A stretch of 64,000 bases of DNA, from contig NZ_CP045492.1 in the NCBI RefSeq assembly GCF_015500055.1, positions 3,580,271 through 3,644,270 on the forward strand, read 5' to 3'. The notes beneath the pieces were generated by a model that saw nothing but the letters and a program-made list of their open reading frames with translations, did not search any database and was not told where the DNA came from. The DNA comes from Mesorhizobium sp. NBSH29 (GTDB lineage: Bacteria; Pseudomonadota; Alphaproteobacteria; Rhizobiales; Rhizobiaceae). Positions 10,449 to 19,318 of the stretch are shown here, piece by piece. The stretch's first letter is position 1, and each line of letters starts with the position of its first letter. The position numbers and the translations under genes were made by a program.

Positions 10449-10922
10449 TCAGATGTACTGCACCTTGTTGATCTCGAAACCGCGCGCGCCACCTGGCGCG
10501 TTGACCTCGATGGTTTCGCCTACCTGCTTGCCAATCAGTGCCCGCGCGATAGGCGAGGAGATCGAGATCCGCCCTGCCTTCACATCCGCTTCCTGATCAC
10601 CGACAATCTGGTAGGTGCGTTTTTCCTCGGTGTCTTCGTCGACCAGGACCACAGTCGCGCCGAACTTCACCGTATCGCCCGAAAGTTTGGAGACGTCGAT
10701 GACCTCGGCCCGCGCAACCAGGTCTTCAAGCTCGTTGACGCGACCCTCGTTGAGGCTCTGCTGTTCCTTTGCGGCGTGATATTCCGCATTTTCGGAAAGG
10801 TCGCCGTGGGCGCGTGCTTCCGAAATGGCCTCGATGATACGGGGACGTTCCTCCTGCTGGCGCCAGCGCAGTTCTTCCTTTAGCGCTACCAGCCCGTTGG
10901 CGGTCATCGGGGCCTTATCCAT
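10449..10922 (-). CDS. greA: Transcription elongation factor GreA
   Basis: The 157-residue protein has the N-terminal coiled-coil ([20 protein letters not shown]) with acidic tip residues ([20 protein letters not shown]) and a C-terminal FKBP-like domain ending in [15 protein letters not shown]. It enters the secondary channel of RNA polymerase and stimulates cleavage of backtracked RNA. The ATG at 10920-10922 follows GGCAGGAAGGAAGATATT, a strong ribosome site; the longer frame upstream is not needed. It precedes lpsB on the same strand, as in S. meliloti. Confidence 0.96.
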   Translation of the reverse strand: MDKAPMTANGLVALKEELRWRQQEERPRIIEAISEARAHGDLSENAEYHAAKEQQSLNEGRVNELEDLVARAEVIDVSKLSGDTVKFGATVVLVDEDTEEKRTYQIVGDQEADVKAGRISISSPIARALIGKQVGETIEVNAPGGARGFEINKVQYI

Positions 10923-11126
10923 AATATCTTCCTTCCTGCCGCGGCCTCCCCGCGGGCTCAATGCAAATTCACCGGTGAAGGACAAAAGAAAACGGCCCGC
11001 AGCCCTTCAGCCAACGGAACCGTTCCACCTGAATTTTATTCAATATAGCAAGTCCGTGGCGATTTTCACGTCAAATTTTGCCGACGTAGGGGCAAACCGA
11101 CGCACAGTCAGGAGTGAGCGCTCCAG

Positions 11127-11660
11127 TCACCCCTTGACGTGCGCTGCAATCTCCCCGGACAGCTCGGTATATTCTGGACATGCCTTGCCGCAGCGCTTCT
11201 CAATCTCGCCAAGCTGCTCGCGTGCGGCAGCGACATTGCCAAGCTGAAGCTGGGCTTCCCCGAGATATTCGCGCACAAGCGTATAGTTGGGGTCTTGCCG
11301 CAGCGCCTCGCGATAGTAGCCGACCCCGACCTGAACACGTCCCTGCTTGCGGTGCGAGTAGCCAAGATAATTGAGAATGCGCGGGTCCGCCTTGTTGTTC
11401 GCCAGGCTCAAGATCGTAATTGCCTCGCCATAGCGGCCAAGCTTGGCCAGCGACCGTCCCGTTTCATAAATACTGTCATCATCGAGCGCGCTCGTCTTGG
11501 GCACGCACTTCTTCTTGTTCTTGTCCCAGACAGATCCGTTCTTGCACGTGGGCACAGTGTCTGCCGGCCCGGTATTCTCGCCCATCGCGTAAGCCGAGCC
11601 AGCCAGAAGCGGAATTGTGACCAGAATCGAAGCCAGTCCACCAACCAAACGTGTACGCAT
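11127..11660 (-). CDS. Exported TPR-repeat protein
   Basis: The 177-residue product has a signal peptide (MRTRLVGGLASILVTIPLLA, ending SAYA), a short Cys-bounded segment (CKNGSVWDKNKKKCV), and about three tetratricopeptide repeats (YETGRSLAKLGRYGEAITIL; ILNYLGYSHRKQGRVQVGVG; TLVREYLGEAQLQLGNVAAA). A second Cys pair (RCGKAC) near the end may form a disulfide. The ATG at 11658-11660 follows GGAGATAGCGC. It likely acts as a periplasmic scaffold; its partner is unknown. Confidence 0.8.
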   Translation of the reverse strand: MRTRLVGGLASILVTIPLLAGSAYAMGENTGPADTVPTCKNGSVWDKNKKKCVPKTSALDDDSIYETGRSLAKLGRYGEAITILSLANNKADPRILNYLGYSHRKQGRVQVGVGYYREALRQDPNYTLVREYLGEAQLQLGNVAAAREQLGEIEKRCGKACPEYTELSGEIAAHVKG

Positions 11661-12058
11661 TGCGCTATCTCCATCAGGTGATTGTGCCAAGGCTACCGCT
11701 GTCGGCACCAATATTCTTCCAACACTATCATTTTTGCAGGCGGGAAATAACACTTTGGCGTGATGGGTCTGGGCCCAACGGATCGGTCTGATTCTGCCAG
11801 TGGAGTATTGCGCGCTGAACACGGCCAGAAATCGGGGCTTTCGGCTTTCTCTCGCCGCCGAGCGCGATCTTGTGCAGCTGGCGCTACGCTATAGGCGCCC
11901 ATACGATCTATAGTCGCGAGCTCTCCACCGAAATTATCGTAGTGCGCGTGCTGCGTGGCTGCCTGGATGTACCGCGCCATCTCTGGGCAACACAGAGTTT
12001 CATTTTGCGGTTGTCATCACGCCTACAAAAGCCGAGAGTTTTGTCTCGGGAGCCGGAC
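11661..12058. other. 398-base intergenic stretch between divergent genes
   Basis: Open frames here are short and lack codon bias or recognisable motifs. It must hold the promoters of the TPR gene (minus) and the DUF3775 gene (plus). I see no clear inverted repeat, terminator or RNA gene. Confidence 0.5.
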
Positions 12059-12484
12059 ATGCGCACAAAGCCTGAAAAGGAATGGGACCTCACCATCGAT
12101 CCGGAAACGGTGCGCTTCTTCATTCTGAAGGCCAAGGCCATCAGCGCCGCTATGACCGATGATTACGACGACGGCCATGAGCATGAGGTCGAACTCGACA
12201 GCCAGTCCCGCGATGGCCACCGCCATGACGGTCTTGCCGAGGAAGAGGAAGAAGACCTCACCGAAGAAGAACTGCGTGAACTCATCAACGATTTGAATGT
12301 CGATGAGGCCGCCGAACTGATCGCACTCGCTTGGCTCGGTCGGGGCGACTATGACCGGACGGAATGGACGCAGGCAGTGGCCGATGCGCGCCCGCGCGTG
12401 AACAAGCGCGTTGCCAAATATCTGCTCGGCATGCCAACGCTGGGTGCCTGGCTCGAAGAAGGTCTTGAAACGCTCGGTGCATGA
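12059..12484 (+). CDS. DUF3775 domain-containing protein
   Basis: This 141-residue acidic protein contains LTIDPETVRFFILKAKAIS at the start, an acidic linker rich in Asp, Glu and His, and a conserved second half with DLNVDEAAELIALAWLGRGD and VAKYLLGMPTLGAWLEEGL. These match the DUF3775 family of alphaproteobacteria, which has no known function. It lacks a signal peptide and is cytoplasmic. The ATG follows CGGGAGCCGGAC. The next gene begins within about 80 bases on the same strand. Confidence 0.75.
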   Translation: MRTKPEKEWDLTIDPETVRFFILKAKAISAAMTDDYDDGHEHEVELDSQSRDGHRHDGLAEEEEEDLTEEELRELINDLNVDEAAELIALAWLGRGDYDRTEWTQAVADARPRVNKRVAKYLLGMPTLGAWLEEGLETLGA

Positions 12485-12559
12485 ACCGTGACATCAAGCG
12501 TAAGCAAGCGTGATCGCTCCACCGGTTGCCAGTTTGCCCCACCGCACCATTTCATACCC

Positions 12560-13396
12560 ATGTGGACCCCATCACGACATCGCCTGCAAAGGCCGGCCTG
12601 TCGCCTTTTTGTCCTGGCGGGGTTGCTCTGTTTCGCTGCGCAGGCTCACACCGCGCCATTGCCCGACAAGGCTCCGGCTCCCACGGCTCAGCCACAGGAT
12701 CAGTCAAAAGCGGCACGTCCCCCGCTGCCAGCCGACGTGCCGCTTCCAGAACCCCGCCCTGCGATGTCACCATTGCCTTATGCCGATCCAAAGCAGCCCG
12801 CCACGCCCGCCCCCAAGAAATCCGAAAATGCAGCCAATCCGGCAGAACTGCCGGCTGAAGAACTTGCCTGCCGCAGGCGCCTGGCTCAACGCGGCGTCGC
12901 GTTCGACCCGCGCCCCACTCCCCCCGACGCATCCGGTGGCTGCTCCCTGCCCTATCCCATTGCAGTTACAGGTCTTGGCAACGGTGTGGTGCTAAATCCG
13001 GAAGCGCTTCTGAATTGCCAGATCGCAGAGGCCGCCGCAAAATTTGTCAGCGAAGAGACCGCAAAATTCGCCGCACAGGAATTTCCAGGCCGCACTCTGA
13101 CAGCGGTTGAACAGGTATCAGGCTATGTCTGTCGGGTGCGCAATGGCAGCTCGAAACTGTCTGAACATGCGCTCGGCAACGCCCTCGACATCGCCGCGTT
13201 CACCCTGTCGGATGGTACCCGCATCGATGTAGCAGCCACGCGTAACCCGCAGCACTCTCGCTTTCTGTCGCACGTGCGAACTGCCGCTTGCGGGCCATTT
13301 AAGACCGTGCTGGGGCCGGGCAGCAACGCGGACCACGCAACGCATTTTCATTTTGATCTCGACCAGCGCCGCAACGGCGGCACCGTCTGCGACTAG
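12560..13396 (+). CDS. Extensin-like C-terminal domain protein, exported (copy 1)
   Basis: The 278-residue protein has a long signal peptide ending in AAQAHTA, a Pro-rich linker, and an extensin-like domain from about residue 100. The domain carries SEHALGNALDIAAF and HFHFDLDQRRNGGTVCD. The His, Asp and His in these motifs sit as in M15/LAS zinc peptidases, so a metal-dependent peptidoglycan peptidase is plausible. Six Cys in the domain suggest disulfides. A GTG at 12488 opens the same frame, but the ATG at 12560 gives the normal signal peptide. A paralogue follows at 13519. Confidence 0.8.
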   Translation: MWTPSRHRLQRPACRLFVLAGLLCFAAQAHTAPLPDKAPAPTAQPQDQSKAARPPLPADVPLPEPRPAMSPLPYADPKQPATPAPKKSENAANPAELPAEELACRRRLAQRGVAFDPRPTPPDASGGCSLPYPIAVTGLGNGVVLNPEALLNCQIAEAAAKFVSEETAKFAAQEFPGRTLTAVEQVSGYVCRVRNGSSKLSEHALGNALDIAAFTLSDGTRIDVAATRNPQHSRFLSHVRTAACGPFKTVLGPGSNADHATHFHFDLDQRRNGGTVCD

Positions 13397-13518
13397 TCTG
13401 GCGCCAAAGTTTTGCCATAGGCCAGATTTTCGCCACAGGGATGAACGCGGGCGCTGAGCTTTCCTTTACCCTTGGCCACTAAAGTAGCTGCGGGACAGGA
13501 CGCAAGCTTCAAGAAATC

Positions 13519-14481
13519 ATGCCGCAAAAACCAAACCAGACCTCGAAGACCGCACCTGCGCGGCCGGCTTTTGCCGCGCTATCGGCGCTGACACTGGTCC
13601 TTGTCTCGTCCTGTACGACCGATAGCGTCCTTTCGATGCGTCCGGACGTCGATGTTGGCACCACGTCAGCACTTGCCATGGCGCCTGTCCGCCCGGCACC
13701 CGCTTATGCCGTCCCGATGTCCGATCCCGATGCTGGCTATGTGACGCCACGCGTTGACGGGCCAGACCTCGACCCTGAAATGTCAGCCTTTCCACAACAA
13801 CAGGAACCCCAGCAGGAAGAACCCCGCGTGGCGGTTCTTCCTGGCAGCGGCATGCAGCGGCTGGTGCCTTCAAACCCCTATATGGCCGGCTATCCGCGCA
13901 TGGAAACACCCCGCGCAGAGCAGGCACCGGCAATGCCCGCCGATGAAGTGGCCTGCCGACGTGACCTGAAACGCCTTGGCGTGACGTTTAAAGACCTGGC
14001 GCCGATCCGCGACGGCAGCTCATGCAGGATAGATAATCCAGTATCGGTGTCCGGCCTGTCCGGCGGCATCGTGATGAAGCCCGCCGCGACGCTGAACTGC
14101 CAGATGGCTGCAACCTTCGCACGCTGGACCAAAAACGAGCTCGCTCCCGCATCGCGCAAGCGCTATTTCTCCGGCATCAAAACAATTCATCAGGGGTCAA
14201 GCTACTCGTGCCGCCGCATCAACGGCACGTCGACTCCGTCTGAACATTCGCTCGGCAATGCGCTCGACATCATGCGCATCGAGCTCAAGAACGGCCGCGA
14301 CATTGACGTGAAGAAGCCAGGCTGGTTCTCGTTCCGCGAACGCGGCTTCCTCAATACAGTCCGGGCCGATGGCTGCGACTATTTCAGCACGGTGCTTGGC
14401 CCCGGCTACAATTACGACCACCGCAACCATTTTCATTTCGACATCAAACCACGCAGGAACGGCTACCGCGCCTGCAAATAG
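13519..14481 (+). CDS. Extensin-like C-terminal domain lipoprotein (copy 2)
   Basis: The 320-residue protein has a lipobox (LVLVSSC), a disordered Pro/Gln/Glu-rich stretch to about residue 135, and the same domain as its neighbour: VACRRDLKRLGVTF, LNCQMAATFARW, SEHSLGNALDIMRI and HFHFDIKPRRNGYRACK. Putative zinc ligands are conserved. Lipid anchoring would place it in the outer membrane, whereas copy 1 looks soluble. The pair probably arose by tandem duplication followed by a change of signal. Confidence 0.83.
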   Translation: MPQKPNQTSKTAPARPAFAALSALTLVLVSSCTTDSVLSMRPDVDVGTTSALAMAPVRPAPAYAVPMSDPDAGYVTPRVDGPDLDPEMSAFPQQQEPQQEEPRVAVLPGSGMQRLVPSNPYMAGYPRMETPRAEQAPAMPADEVACRRDLKRLGVTFKDLAPIRDGSSCRIDNPVSVSGLSGGIVMKPAATLNCQMAATFARWTKNELAPASRKRYFSGIKTIHQGSSYSCRRINGTSTPSEHSLGNALDIMRIELKNGRDIDVKKPGWFSFRERGFLNTVRADGCDYFSTVLGPGYNYDHRNHFHFDIKPRRNGYRACK

Positions 14482-14597
14482 GTGGCATGCATGTTCTGCC
14501 GAAAAGCTGACGCAGGGAACACAAAGCACCGGTAATCGGTTCATCAAGTGATATTTGTTCTTCAAATCTCGCAGCTTGCAATGCTATGGGAGCGATC

Positions 14598-15905
14598 ATG
14601 CTCTATATCGAGATCGCCACCGTTGTCGTCCTCATCCTGATCAATGGCCTTCTGGCCATGTCCGAACTGGCCATCGTGTCGTCCCGCCCTGCGCGGCTGA
14701 GAGGTATGATCGACCGCCACATCAAGGGAGCCAAGCGTGCCCTGGCGCTCGGCGCCAACCCGGGGCGCTTTCTCTCCAGTGTCCAGATCGGCATCACCCT
14801 TGTCGGCGTGCTTTCCGGTGCCTTTTCCGGCGCCACCCTCGGGCTGCGGCTGTCCCGTCAGTTTGTCGAATATGGCGTTCCCTCTAGCGTCGCCGATCCT
14901 CTCGGCGTTGGCGTCGTCGTGGCGCTCATCACTTACGCTTCCCTGATCATCGGCGAGCTGGTTCCAAAGCAGATCGCGCTTCGAAATCCAGAAGCGGTAG
15001 CCGTCAAGGCAGCGCCTGCCATGATGATCATTGCAAAGGTCGCGTCACCGCTGGTCTGGCTGCTGGACATTTCCGGCCGTGGCGTTTTGCGCCTGCTTGG
15101 CCAGAAGGAAGAGAGCGAAAGCAAAGTCACAGACGAGGAAATCAAGATGCTGGTTGCCGAGGCCGAGCATCACGGCACCATCGAATCCGACGAACGGCGC
15201 ATGATCGCCGGTGTCATGCGTCTGGGCGACCGCGCCGTGCGCGCGCTGATGACCCCGCGCACCGATGTTGACTGGATCAACGTCCAGTCAGACGACGCGA
15301 CGACCCGCAAATTGTTGATGGAAACCCAGCATTCACGCCTGCCCGCCGGCGATGGCAGCGTTGACGCCATGGTTGGTGTTTTGCAGACGCGCGAGGTGCT
15401 GGCCGCCCTCTTGGCCGGGCAGAAATTCGACGTGACAAAGCATGTGCGCAACGCGCCCATCGTCCACGATCAGGCTGATGCGCTGGATGTGCTCACGACG
15501 TTGAAGGAATCCAATGTGCCCGTGGCGCTGGTCCACGATGAATACGGCCACTTCGAAGGCATCGTCACGCCAGCCGACATTCTGGAAGCGATCACCGGCG
15601 TGTTCCGCGCCGATATCGAGGTCGGCGATCAGGAAACGGTCAAGCGCGAAGACGGGTCATGGCTGCTTCCAGGCTCCCTGCAGGCCGACGAATTGGCCGA
15701 CCATCTGCATTTCGTCCTGCCCGAAAACCGGGATTACGAGACTTTGGCCGGCTTTATCCTGTCGAAAATGCACCACCTGCCCGCCACCGGCGAATGGGTC
15801 GATGCCCATGGCTGGCGTTTTGAAGTGGTCGATCTCGACGGCCGCCGTATCGACAAGGTGCTGGCTAGCAAATTGCCTGGCGGACGGCGCGAAATCATCC
15901 GCTAG
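14598..15905 (+). CDS. CNNM/CorC-type membrane protein (hemolysin C family)
   Basis: The 435-residue protein has an N-terminal DUF21 (CNNM) membrane domain with about four helices (IEIATVVVLILINGLLAMSE; FLSSVQIGITLVGVLSGAFS; then IIGELVPKQIALRNPE). A CBS pair follows (VRALMTPRTDVDWI; HDEYGHFEGIVTPADILEAI), and then a C-terminal CorC_HlyC domain (GWRFEVVDLDGRRIDKV). Relatives export Mg2+ or divalent metals, or support their homeostasis. I start at the ATG at 14598, seven bases after GGAG, not the ATG at 14586. It is a single gene. Confidence 0.88.
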   Translation: MLYIEIATVVVLILINGLLAMSELAIVSSRPARLRGMIDRHIKGAKRALALGANPGRFLSSVQIGITLVGVLSGAFSGATLGLRLSRQFVEYGVPSSVADPLGVGVVVALITYASLIIGELVPKQIALRNPEAVAVKAAPAMMIIAKVASPLVWLLDISGRGVLRLLGQKEESESKVTDEEIKMLVAEAEHHGTIESDERRMIAGVMRLGDRAVRALMTPRTDVDWINVQSDDATTRKLLMETQHSRLPAGDGSVDAMVGVLQTREVLAALLAGQKFDVTKHVRNAPIVHDQADALDVLTTLKESNVPVALVHDEYGHFEGIVTPADILEAITGVFRADIEVGDQETVKREDGSWLLPGSLQADELADHLHFVLPENRDYETLAGFILSKMHHLPATGEWVDAHGWRFEVVDLDGRRIDKVLASKLPGGRREIIR

Positions 15906-15963
15906 CGAGAGGAAGGCGCGCCGTCGCGCTCCTTCCCGCTTGCGCTGGTACGCGCGTCTGGAC

Positions 15964-16566
15964 CTAAGCGGCCTTCGTTTCAGCTGCCTGCGCATCGGCT
16001 TCACGCGCAAGCTTCAGCGCTTTGGTCCACCAGACCAGCTGATCCAGCATGTCGGATGCTGTTTTGTTGAGGTGGCCCATCTCGGCGAGCGGCGTGCCTT
16101 CCAGCACCTTGGCATAGTCGGGCCAGAGAATGTGAACAGCAGCGCGCGTCGGCGCCATCTGCAACTCGACCGCAGTCACGCGCAACTGTTGAACCGCGCG
16201 TGCGCCACCGACACCACCGTAGCCGAGAAAGGCCACCGCCTTCTTGTTCCACTCGGTATAGGCGTAGTCGAGCGCGTTCTTCAAAACACCGGTCGGTCCG
16301 TGGTTATATTCAGCTGCCAGGATCACAAATCCGTCGAGCGCTTGAATTTTCTGCTGCCACTTTTTGGCAACATCGTTGGTGGTCGGCGTATAGGCAAGCC
16401 CGCCTGTCTCGTCGAAGAACGGCATCGGAAAATCGCGCAAATCCAACAGTTCAACATCAATATCGCCGCGCGCTTTGGCAATATCGTTGATCCATGCGGC
16501 TGGGCGATCCGCAAAGCGCCCTTCGCGTGTGCTTCCAATTATGATACCAATCTTGGGCTTGGTCAT
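15964..16566 (-). CDS. NAD(P)H-dependent FMN reductase / flavodoxin-fold oxidoreductase
   Basis: The 200-residue protein has the FMN phosphate loop IGIIIGSTREGRFADRPAAW and the family motif AAEYNHGPTGVLKNALDYAY. It reduces FMN, quinones or azo-type compounds with NAD(P)H. AGGAGA lies 6 bases before the ATG. An HxlR regulator is divergent 83 bases away, the usual pair in which HxlR represses the reductase until electrophilic or quinone stress. Confidence 0.9.
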   Translation of the reverse strand: MTKPKIGIIIGSTREGRFADRPAAWINDIAKARGDIDVELLDLRDFPMPFFDETGGLAYTPTTNDVAKKWQQKIQALDGFVILAAEYNHGPTGVLKNALDYAYTEWNKKAVAFLGYGGVGGARAVQQLRVTAVELQMAPTRAAVHILWPDYAKVLEGTPLAEMGHLNKTASDMLDQLVWWTKALKLAREADAQAAETKAA

Positions 16567-16586
16567 GGTTGTCTCCTATGGGGTTC

Positions 16587-16605
16587 TGGTAACTTTTAGG
16601 TACCA
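16587..16605. promoter_or_regulatory. Candidate HxlR operator
   Basis: The inverted repeat TGGTA-(9 bases)-TACCA lies in the 83-base divergent spacer between the FMN reductase and HxlR genes. Symmetry and position suit a dimeric HxlR repressor. Motif-based inference only. Confidence 0.4.
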
Positions 16606-16649
16606 ACTCCATATAAGAGAGCGATAACACCTCGCAAGGAGGCACTTTT

Positions 16650-17078
16650 TTGAAACCGGCACTGCGCTATGAATCGGAAGACTGTCGCGCTATCAGCGAT
16701 ATTCTGGGTCGCGTCGGCGACAAGTGGACTGTGCTCGTGGTTGGCTACCTGACCAACGGACCGATGCGTTTTACCGAATTGCGCCGTCAGGTCGGCGGCA
16801 TTTCGCAAAAGATGCTGACCACCACCCTGCGCGGTCTGGAGCGCGATGGGTTTGTCACCCGGACCGTGCTTGCCAGCATCCCCCCGCGCGTCGATTACGA
16901 ATTGACAGACCTTGGCCGCGAATTGCAGGTGCCGGTCAACGCTTTGGGCGAGTGGGCGCGAATAAATATGGACAGGGTCAAATCCGCCCGCAAGCGGTTT
17001 GACGAAAACTATGCCGCCCCTGTTCCGGTGCGCAGCACGCCGCTGGAACCTGGAACCCTCAGGAAAGTCAGCGCCTGA
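16650..17078 (+). CDS. HxlR-family transcriptional regulator
   Basis: The 142-residue winged-helix protein has CRAISDILGRVGDKWTVLVV, the hallmark HxlR start, then FTELRRQVGGISQKMLTTTL for DNA recognition. The conserved Cys12 before the first helix is where HxlR/YodB relatives sense quinones. It begins with TTG at 16650, placed 7 bases after a perfect AAGGAGG. It likely represses the divergent reductase and itself. Confidence 0.88.
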   Translation: MKPALRYESEDCRAISDILGRVGDKWTVLVVGYLTNGPMRFTELRRQVGGISQKMLTTTLRGLERDGFVTRTVLASIPPRVDYELTDLGRELQVPVNALGEWARINMDRVKSARKRFDENYAAPVPVRSTPLEPGTLRKVSA

Positions 17079-17089
17079 GGTCCTGAAAC

Positions 17090-17485
17090 CTATCCCTCGG
17101 TAGGCACCTGCTTGGGATGCCCCTCGCCGTCCAGCGCCACCATGACGAAATCGGCATAGGTCACGCGCTCCATCAGGTCACTGAGATAGCGCTGCGCCCA
17201 CGCCTCGACCTTGAGCGTGATCGAGGTACGCCCGATGCGCTCGACATGGGTGTAGATGCACAGCGTGTCGCCGATCTTCACCGGCTTGGCGAATGACATT
17301 TCCTTCACCGCTGCGGTCACGACACGTCCGCGCGCGCGCTCGGCCGCACGAATGCCGCAGGCAAGATCCATCTGCGCCATGACCCAGCCGCCAAAAATGT
17401 CGCCAGCCGCATTGGCGTCCGACGGCATGGCAAGCGTCCTCAGTGTCAATTCACCCGTTGGACTGCCTTCAGCGTATTGAACCAT
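17090..17485 (-). CDS. Acyl-CoA thioesterase (hotdog fold, YciA-like)
   Basis: The 131-residue protein matches YciA-type thioesterases: LTLRTLAMPSDANAAGDIFG carries the catalytic Asn/Asp pair, followed by GWVMAQMDLACGIRA. It hydrolyses acyl-CoA to free acid and CoA. The ATG at 17483-17485 follows GAGGGAAATC; the upstream in-frame extension to 17605 is not conserved-looking. It converges on the HxlR gene. Confidence 0.88.
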   Translation of the reverse strand: MVQYAEGSPTGELTLRTLAMPSDANAAGDIFGGWVMAQMDLACGIRAAERARGRVVTAAVKEMSFAKPVKIGDTLCIYTHVERIGRTSITLKVEAWAQRYLSDLMERVTYADFVMVALDGEGHPKQVPTEG

Positions 17486-17666
17486 GATTTCCCTCGCTGC
17501 CAGATTCTGCGCAGCATCGATGGCAGGTGAAGCAGCGTCCTGCAACCCATGTCTCTGCAGCGACACGTCAGTCGCATTTTCCACAAGCGGTGCCGGTAGC
17601 CGCACTATCGCGCGCCCATGTCTGCGCTATCAATTGCACTGACTGAGAAATGACCGGGCGCTCTCG

Positions 17667-19283
17667 ATGCAGACCTATGATTTCATTGTCGTCGGCGCGG
17701 GATCAGCAGGATGCGTGGTAGCAGAACGCCTGTCCGCCTCAGGCCGATATTCGGTGCTTGTTCTGGAGGCCGGCGGCAGCGACCGCCGGTTCTATGTCCA
17801 GATGCCGCTCGGCTACGGCAAGACATTCTTCGATCCCACTGTGAACTGGAACTACAAAGCCGAACCCGACGCCGGCCTTGCCGGCAATGCCGACAACTGG
17901 CCGCGCGGCAAAGTTCTTGGCGGCTCCAGCTCCATCAATGCCATGGTCTGGATTCGCGGCCAGCGTGAAGATTATGACGCCTGGCGCGATGCCGGCAATC
18001 CCGGCTGGGGTTTTGACGATGTTTTGCCGGTCTTCAAGGCAATCGAGGACAATGAAGCCGGCGCCGATGCATGGCGCGGCGTCGGCGGGCCGGTCCATGT
18101 TACCGATTGCTCGCGCGGCCTCCACCCGCTGACTGCCCTCTACCTGAAGGCAGGTGTCGAGGCTGGTCTGCCCCTCAATCCTGATTTCAACGGCGCAGCA
18201 CAGGAAGGGGTCGGCACCTACCAGATCTCCACCCGCAACGGCCGCCGCATGTCAGCCGCGCGCGCATTCCTGCGTCCCGCCATGAAGCGCAACAATGTGC
18301 AGGTCATAACCGGCGCGCTGGCAACACACCTTCTGATTGAGGGCAGCCGCGTCACCGGTGTCGAGTATCTCCGCAACGGCACTCTTCACACGGCAACAGC
18401 TGGTCGCGAGGTCATTGTCAGCGCTGGTTCGGTCAACACACCCCAATTGCTACAGCTTTCAGGCATCGGTCCCGCCATCCACCTGCGCCAGCTTGGCATC
18501 GAGATCCGCCACGACAACGACCATGTCGGCGCCAACCTCCAAGATCATGTCGGCATCAACTACACGTTCAAGGCAAAAATCCCCTCGCTGAACCAGATGC
18601 TGCGGCCGTGGTGGGGCAAGATGCTGGTAGGCATGCGCTATCTGGCGCTGCGCGACGGCCCGTTGTCGCGCAGTCTCAACAATGCCGGCGGTTTTTTCCG
18701 CACCGACCCCGCGCTGACGCGGCCCAACATGCAGCTCTATTTTCAGGCCCTGTCCACCGTCATTCCGCGCAAGGGCGAGCGGCCACTCCTTACCCCCGAT
18801 CCGTGGCCAGGCTTTTCCATTGGCTTGTCGAATTGCCGCCCGTCGAGCCGCGGTTCGATCATGATCCGCTCGGTCAATCCCACCGATCCGCCGAAAATTA
18901 TGCCCAACGCCTTCTCAACGCCGGAAGATGTTGCCGAGATGCTTGCCGCAGTGAAGTTTGTGCGCCGCATCGCTGCTATGCCGGCACTGTCGAGTATCAT
19001 CGTGGAAGAGGTGCTGCCGGGACCTTCCTGTAGCACCGACGACGAACTGATCGCCGATTTCCGCAGTCGCTCGGGCACGGTCTATCATCCCGTCTCCACC
19101 TGTCGCATGGGACCAGACCCCAGCCAGTCGGTGGTCGACCCGCGCCTGAAGGTGCATGGTGTGGCAGGACTTCGGGTGATTGATGCTTCGGTTTTTCCCG
19201 AAAATATCAGTGGCAATACCAACGCCCCGTCGATCATGACCGGCGCCAAGGGGGCCCAGCTTATATTGGAAGACCAAGGGTAG
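17667..19283 (+). CDS. GMC-family FAD-dependent oxidoreductase (choline/alcohol dehydrogenase type)
   Basis: The 538-residue flavoprotein has the FAD loop DFIVVGAGSAGCVVAERL, the GMC signature KVLGGSSSINAMVWIRGQRE, and the C-terminal catalytic set YHPVSTCRMG (His) with SGNTNAPSIMTGAKGAQLI (Asn). It oxidises an alcohol group to aldehyde or ketone. It opens a three-gene plus-strand operon with an enolase-superfamily enzyme 35 bases on and a hydroxyacid dehydrogenase. Substrate unknown; choline is unlikely because no betaine aldehyde dehydrogenase is nearby. Confidence 0.88.
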   Translation: MQTYDFIVVGAGSAGCVVAERLSASGRYSVLVLEAGGSDRRFYVQMPLGYGKTFFDPTVNWNYKAEPDAGLAGNADNWPRGKVLGGSSSINAMVWIRGQREDYDAWRDAGNPGWGFDDVLPVFKAIEDNEAGADAWRGVGGPVHVTDCSRGLHPLTALYLKAGVEAGLPLNPDFNGAAQEGVGTYQISTRNGRRMSAARAFLRPAMKRNNVQVITGALATHLLIEGSRVTGVEYLRNGTLHTATAGREVIVSAGSVNTPQLLQLSGIGPAIHLRQLGIEIRHDNDHVGANLQDHVGINYTFKAKIPSLNQMLRPWWGKMLVGMRYLALRDGPLSRSLNNAGGFFRTDPALTRPNMQLYFQALSTVIPRKGERPLLTPDPWPGFSIGLSNCRPSSRGSIMIRSVNPTDPPKIMPNAFSTPEDVAEMLAAVKFVRRIAAMPALSSIIVEEVLPGPSCSTDDELIADFRSRSGTVYHPVSTCRMGPDPSQSVVDPRLKVHGVAGLRVIDASVFPENISGNTNAPSIMTGAKGAQLILEDQG

Positions 19284-19318
19284 ATCCTGAAACGCCGTCC
19301 ACCGGGAGAGCAAGAAAA

